NCBI GenBank assembly: GCA_030761205.1
Contig: JAULJL010000025.1
Location: 3,396,001 to 3,460,000 of the forward strand
DNA: 64,000 nucleotides
Origin: Fremontodendron californicum
Taxonomy: Eukaryota > Streptophyta > Magnoliopsida > Malvales > Malvaceae
Direction: 5' to 3'
The stretch's first letter is position 1. Every line of letters begins with the position of its first letter. This document shows, piece by piece, positions 61,993 to 64,000 of this stretch. The notes under the pieces were generated by a model that was not told the origin of the DNA, ran no database searches, and was given only the letters and a program-made list of their open reading frames with translations. Made by a program: the position numbers and the translations under genes.

Positions 61993-63484
61993 TGATAACT
62001 CGTATAATTATATAGTTTTTAGTTATGTTTTATTATTGTTTTGTGTCAAATACGAGTTATTGTTGCTTAGTCTACTTGTGTTTATGATCTTTTATATTTT
62101 AATGTAATTTAGTGTTTTTCATGAGTTTCTTTGAGTGATTTCAGATTACTAGGTTAAATCAAGAATTAAGGGCAAATCCAATTCAGTTCTAGTTCCGACA
62201 CCTTTTGCCATATCAGCTATATCTGGAGTTTCACTAAAGCAATAAGGCTGAAATTTTAACCGTGCAAAGTTAAGAGGCATATCTATCTTTTTTATGTTTT
62301 ACACTTCTTGAAACGGAGTCGTTTTCCCTACCGAAATCAACCATCAAGTTGGCTGATGTGCAATGACGTCTGTTCTGCACCGTTTTGGTATTTTGACCAT
62401 ATCTTCCGATCCACATGAGAAAATGATCTTATTCCAACGGCTATGGATCCGTAACTGATAGGGGTATATTTTTCTAGAAGACCATTTGATCAGATCGAGC
62501 CTCCAACATTGACAAAATCGACCATCAAGCTGGCTGATCAGAATTGTCATACAACATGACGAAAATTGTTAGAAAAATGCACCCACCTATTATACCTACC
62601 TTTGAAATTTATAAAGCTTGTCTCTTGTCATTTAGCTCTCCAAAATATGTATAAATAGAGGGCCTTGGATGATACATTGATACATTGGTAGGATATTAGC
62701 CATTGTAATAAAATTCTCTAAGTTTTCTTTTTTTTTCCTTTCTCTAGTTTTCTTTTTCTTTATTTACTTATGCTTCTTACATTTCTTTTCATCTTTAGTA
62801 TGTGTTGCTAATCATATTGTTGAGGTGATGAGGTGAAGCTCTTGGTAAATGCTAAGGTTAGTCTCTTAAACATGAGCTAAAATGAATCATCATTTATAAA
62901 CACTAGTATAGATAATATTTTCTTTTGGTTTAAAATCATACTTGCAAAGTAGGGATCTTGATTCGTTATTGACAATGAAAATGGCACAGTAAATGCTTGG
63001 TTTCATAACCTTGATTTGTTGTAGACATATACCTTGGCATAAGGAATGCTTGGACTCTTTTTATGAGTTTTGAGGACACCAAATGAACATAATATCATAT
63101 GCTATGGACGTTGGACAATTTGGACTGAATTGCTAAACCTTCCGATTGGAACCTCCTTTATGTGTGGATTCAATTGTGTAATAAAACAAGATTAATCTTA
63201 GCATAACACCAAGAGTGGATTCTCTAACCTCAACATCTTTTCTTATTGTTTTTATATCTTGTTTAATTTCTTTTATGTTATTTTGTTTATTTTGTTCTCT
63301 AATATCTTGTTTATCTTGTTTTGTTGTTGATTCCCTAATATCTTGTTTACTTTCTTTTTCTTATATATTTATAAACTTATACTTACTAATACGCTTCCCT
63401 GTGGTTCGACCTCGGACACCCGAGAATTTATTACTTGAACATAACCTGCACTTGGGTTTACAACTCTTAATTGAGTCACCATCA
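61993..63484 (+). repeat. Element D 5' LTR (1492 bp)
   Basis: It runs from TGATAACTCG to CACCATCA, collinear with 15712-17217. Confidence 0.92.
62650..62657 (+). promoter_or_regulatory. Element D LTR TATA box
   Basis: TATAAATA followed by GAGGGCCTTGG, as in elements A and B. Confidence 0.75.
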
Positions 63485-63490
63485 AGTTTT

Positions 63491-63508
63491 TGGCGCCGTT
63501 GCCGGGGA
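63491..63508 (+). other. Element D primer-binding site (tRNA-Asp type)
   Basis: TGGCGCCGTTGCCGGGGA lies six bases after the LTR end. Confidence 0.92.
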
Positions 63509-63552
63509 AGCAATACTAAGTATATAAGTTTATAAGTATATTTATTTTTATT

Positions 63553-63600
63553 GGCTGGTTATACCGCCTATATTTATTTTTATTGGCTGGTTATACCGCC
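63553..63600 (+). repeat. Two dyad repeats in element D leader
   Basis: GGCTGGTTATACCGCC occurs at 63553 and 63585, compared with three copies in element B and six in the LTR of element A. Confidence 0.88.
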
Positions 63601-63709
63601 TAATTTGTATATATTTATATTTATATTGTATATTAACTTTGTTTTATGCTTGTTTGGCGACGTGATTTTAGATCTCGTCGTTTAGTTAGATTTTATTGTG
63701 AAACTTTTT

Positions 63710-63718
63710 CAGGTAATC
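63710..63718 (+). promoter_or_regulatory. Possible 5' splice site in element D leader
   Basis: CAG/GTAATC upstream of the gag ATG, identical to 11817-11825 in element B. Confidence 0.4.
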
Positions 63719-63738
63719 TTTCTAATACAATTCCTACC

Positions 63739-64000
63739 ATGGCTGACAATGAAAGTGTTCATGCTGAAGATGAGAACAGACAAGTAAGCACCATGCGTGA
63801 CTACTTGCAACCAACTCGAAGCTCATCACCCTCTTGTTTTATTTTTCCTCTCAATGCAAACAACTTTCGTTTTAAACCAGGTATGATAGCTTTGCTTCCA
63901 AATTTCTATGGGTTGGAATCGGAAAGTGCTTACTCGTTTCTAAAAGACTTCGAAGATGTATGTGTCACCTTTAATGACCAACAATGTACAAATGAAATTG
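63739..64000 (+). CDS. gag: Athila-type Gag, N-terminal 87 residues (cut by window edge)
   Basis: It begins MADNESVHAEDENRQVSTMR and contains FRFKPGMIALLPNFYGLES followed by SAYSFLKDFEDVC, the N-terminal part of the Athila gag domain. The start follows CTACC and is shared with the remnant in element B. The frame is open to the window edge. It is clearly different in sequence from the gag of element A, showing that two Athila gag lineages are present. Its product would form the particle for reverse transcription. Confidence 0.88.
   Translation, partial: MADNESVHAEDENRQVSTMRDYLQPTRSSSPSCFIFPLNANNFRFKPGMIALLPNFYGLESESAYSFLKDFEDVCVTFNDQQCTNEI

Larger units (their letters stand above)
61993..64000 (+). 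mobile_element. Element D: Athila-type retrotransposon, 5' part
   Basis: A full 5' LTR, primer site, two dyad repeats, donor-like splice site and the start of gag are present; the rest lies beyond the window. LTR and leader match element B closely, so D represents the likely autonomous parent family of B. Whether it carries the zinc-finger and LOG genes cannot be seen here. Confidence 0.9.

Overview
The window looks like repeat-rich, AT-rich nuclear DNA of a flowering plant, probably a eudicot. It holds nested LTR retrotransposons of the plant-specific Athila and Tat/Ogre types, a Ty1/copia element, MITEs and a 5'-truncated LINE, plus three host genes for PELPK-type proline-rich cell-wall proteins. 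I recognise no tRNA, rRNA or CRISPR. Many of the longer open frames lie inside transposons.

Left part (1-17217): two related Athila-type Ty3 elements lie head to head. Element A (minus strand, 1-11369, 3' LTR cut by the window edge) has an uninterrupted 1777-aa gag-pol. Element B (plus strand, 11370-17217) has lost almost all of gag-pol and most of its 5' LTR. Between the pol position and the 3' LTR both carry the same two-gene cargo. The first gene is a 178-aa basic zinc-finger protein laid out like the cysteine-rich nucleic-acid-binding proteins of carlaviruses. The second is an intronless LONELY GUY (LOG) gene, the plant enzyme that releases active cytokinin. Both reading frames are open in B; in A the LOG copy has a nonsense codon and a mutated PGG motif. 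Good 3' splice-site sequences precede both cargo genes in B and a 5' splice-site sequence precedes gag, so expression from spliced RNAs, as for retroviral env, is plausible. This cargo is the outstanding find. A's LTR is a hybrid: its U3 is of the B/D type and its R-U5 is of the type seen at 21043-22510.

Middle (17218-44096): a host segment occurs three times (17348-20075, 23678-27067, 30197-39203). Two copies carry a PELPK gene (25902-26687 and 32499-33251). Between copies 1 and 2 sits an inverted repeat with arms of about 770 bp enclosing a 3'UTR-LTR-PBS fragment of an Athila element. Copy 3 has a young 5.57-kb copia element with identical-looking LTRs in the 3' UTR of its PELPK gene, flanked by TTGTA duplications. 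MITEs and a solo LTR fill the rest.

Right part (44097-64000): a third proline-rich protein gene is split after codon 46 by a 13.16-kb Tat/Ogre-type element (44236-57394, target duplication AACAA) that keeps gag but has no pol and carries large minisatellites before its 3' LTR. After an AT-rich stretch with another solo LTR, element D (61993 to beyond the window), a close relative of B, begins with a full 5' LTR, PBS and the start of gag.

The transposon calls rest on LTR ends, primer sites and protein motifs read by eye. Percent identities and database matches were not computed.
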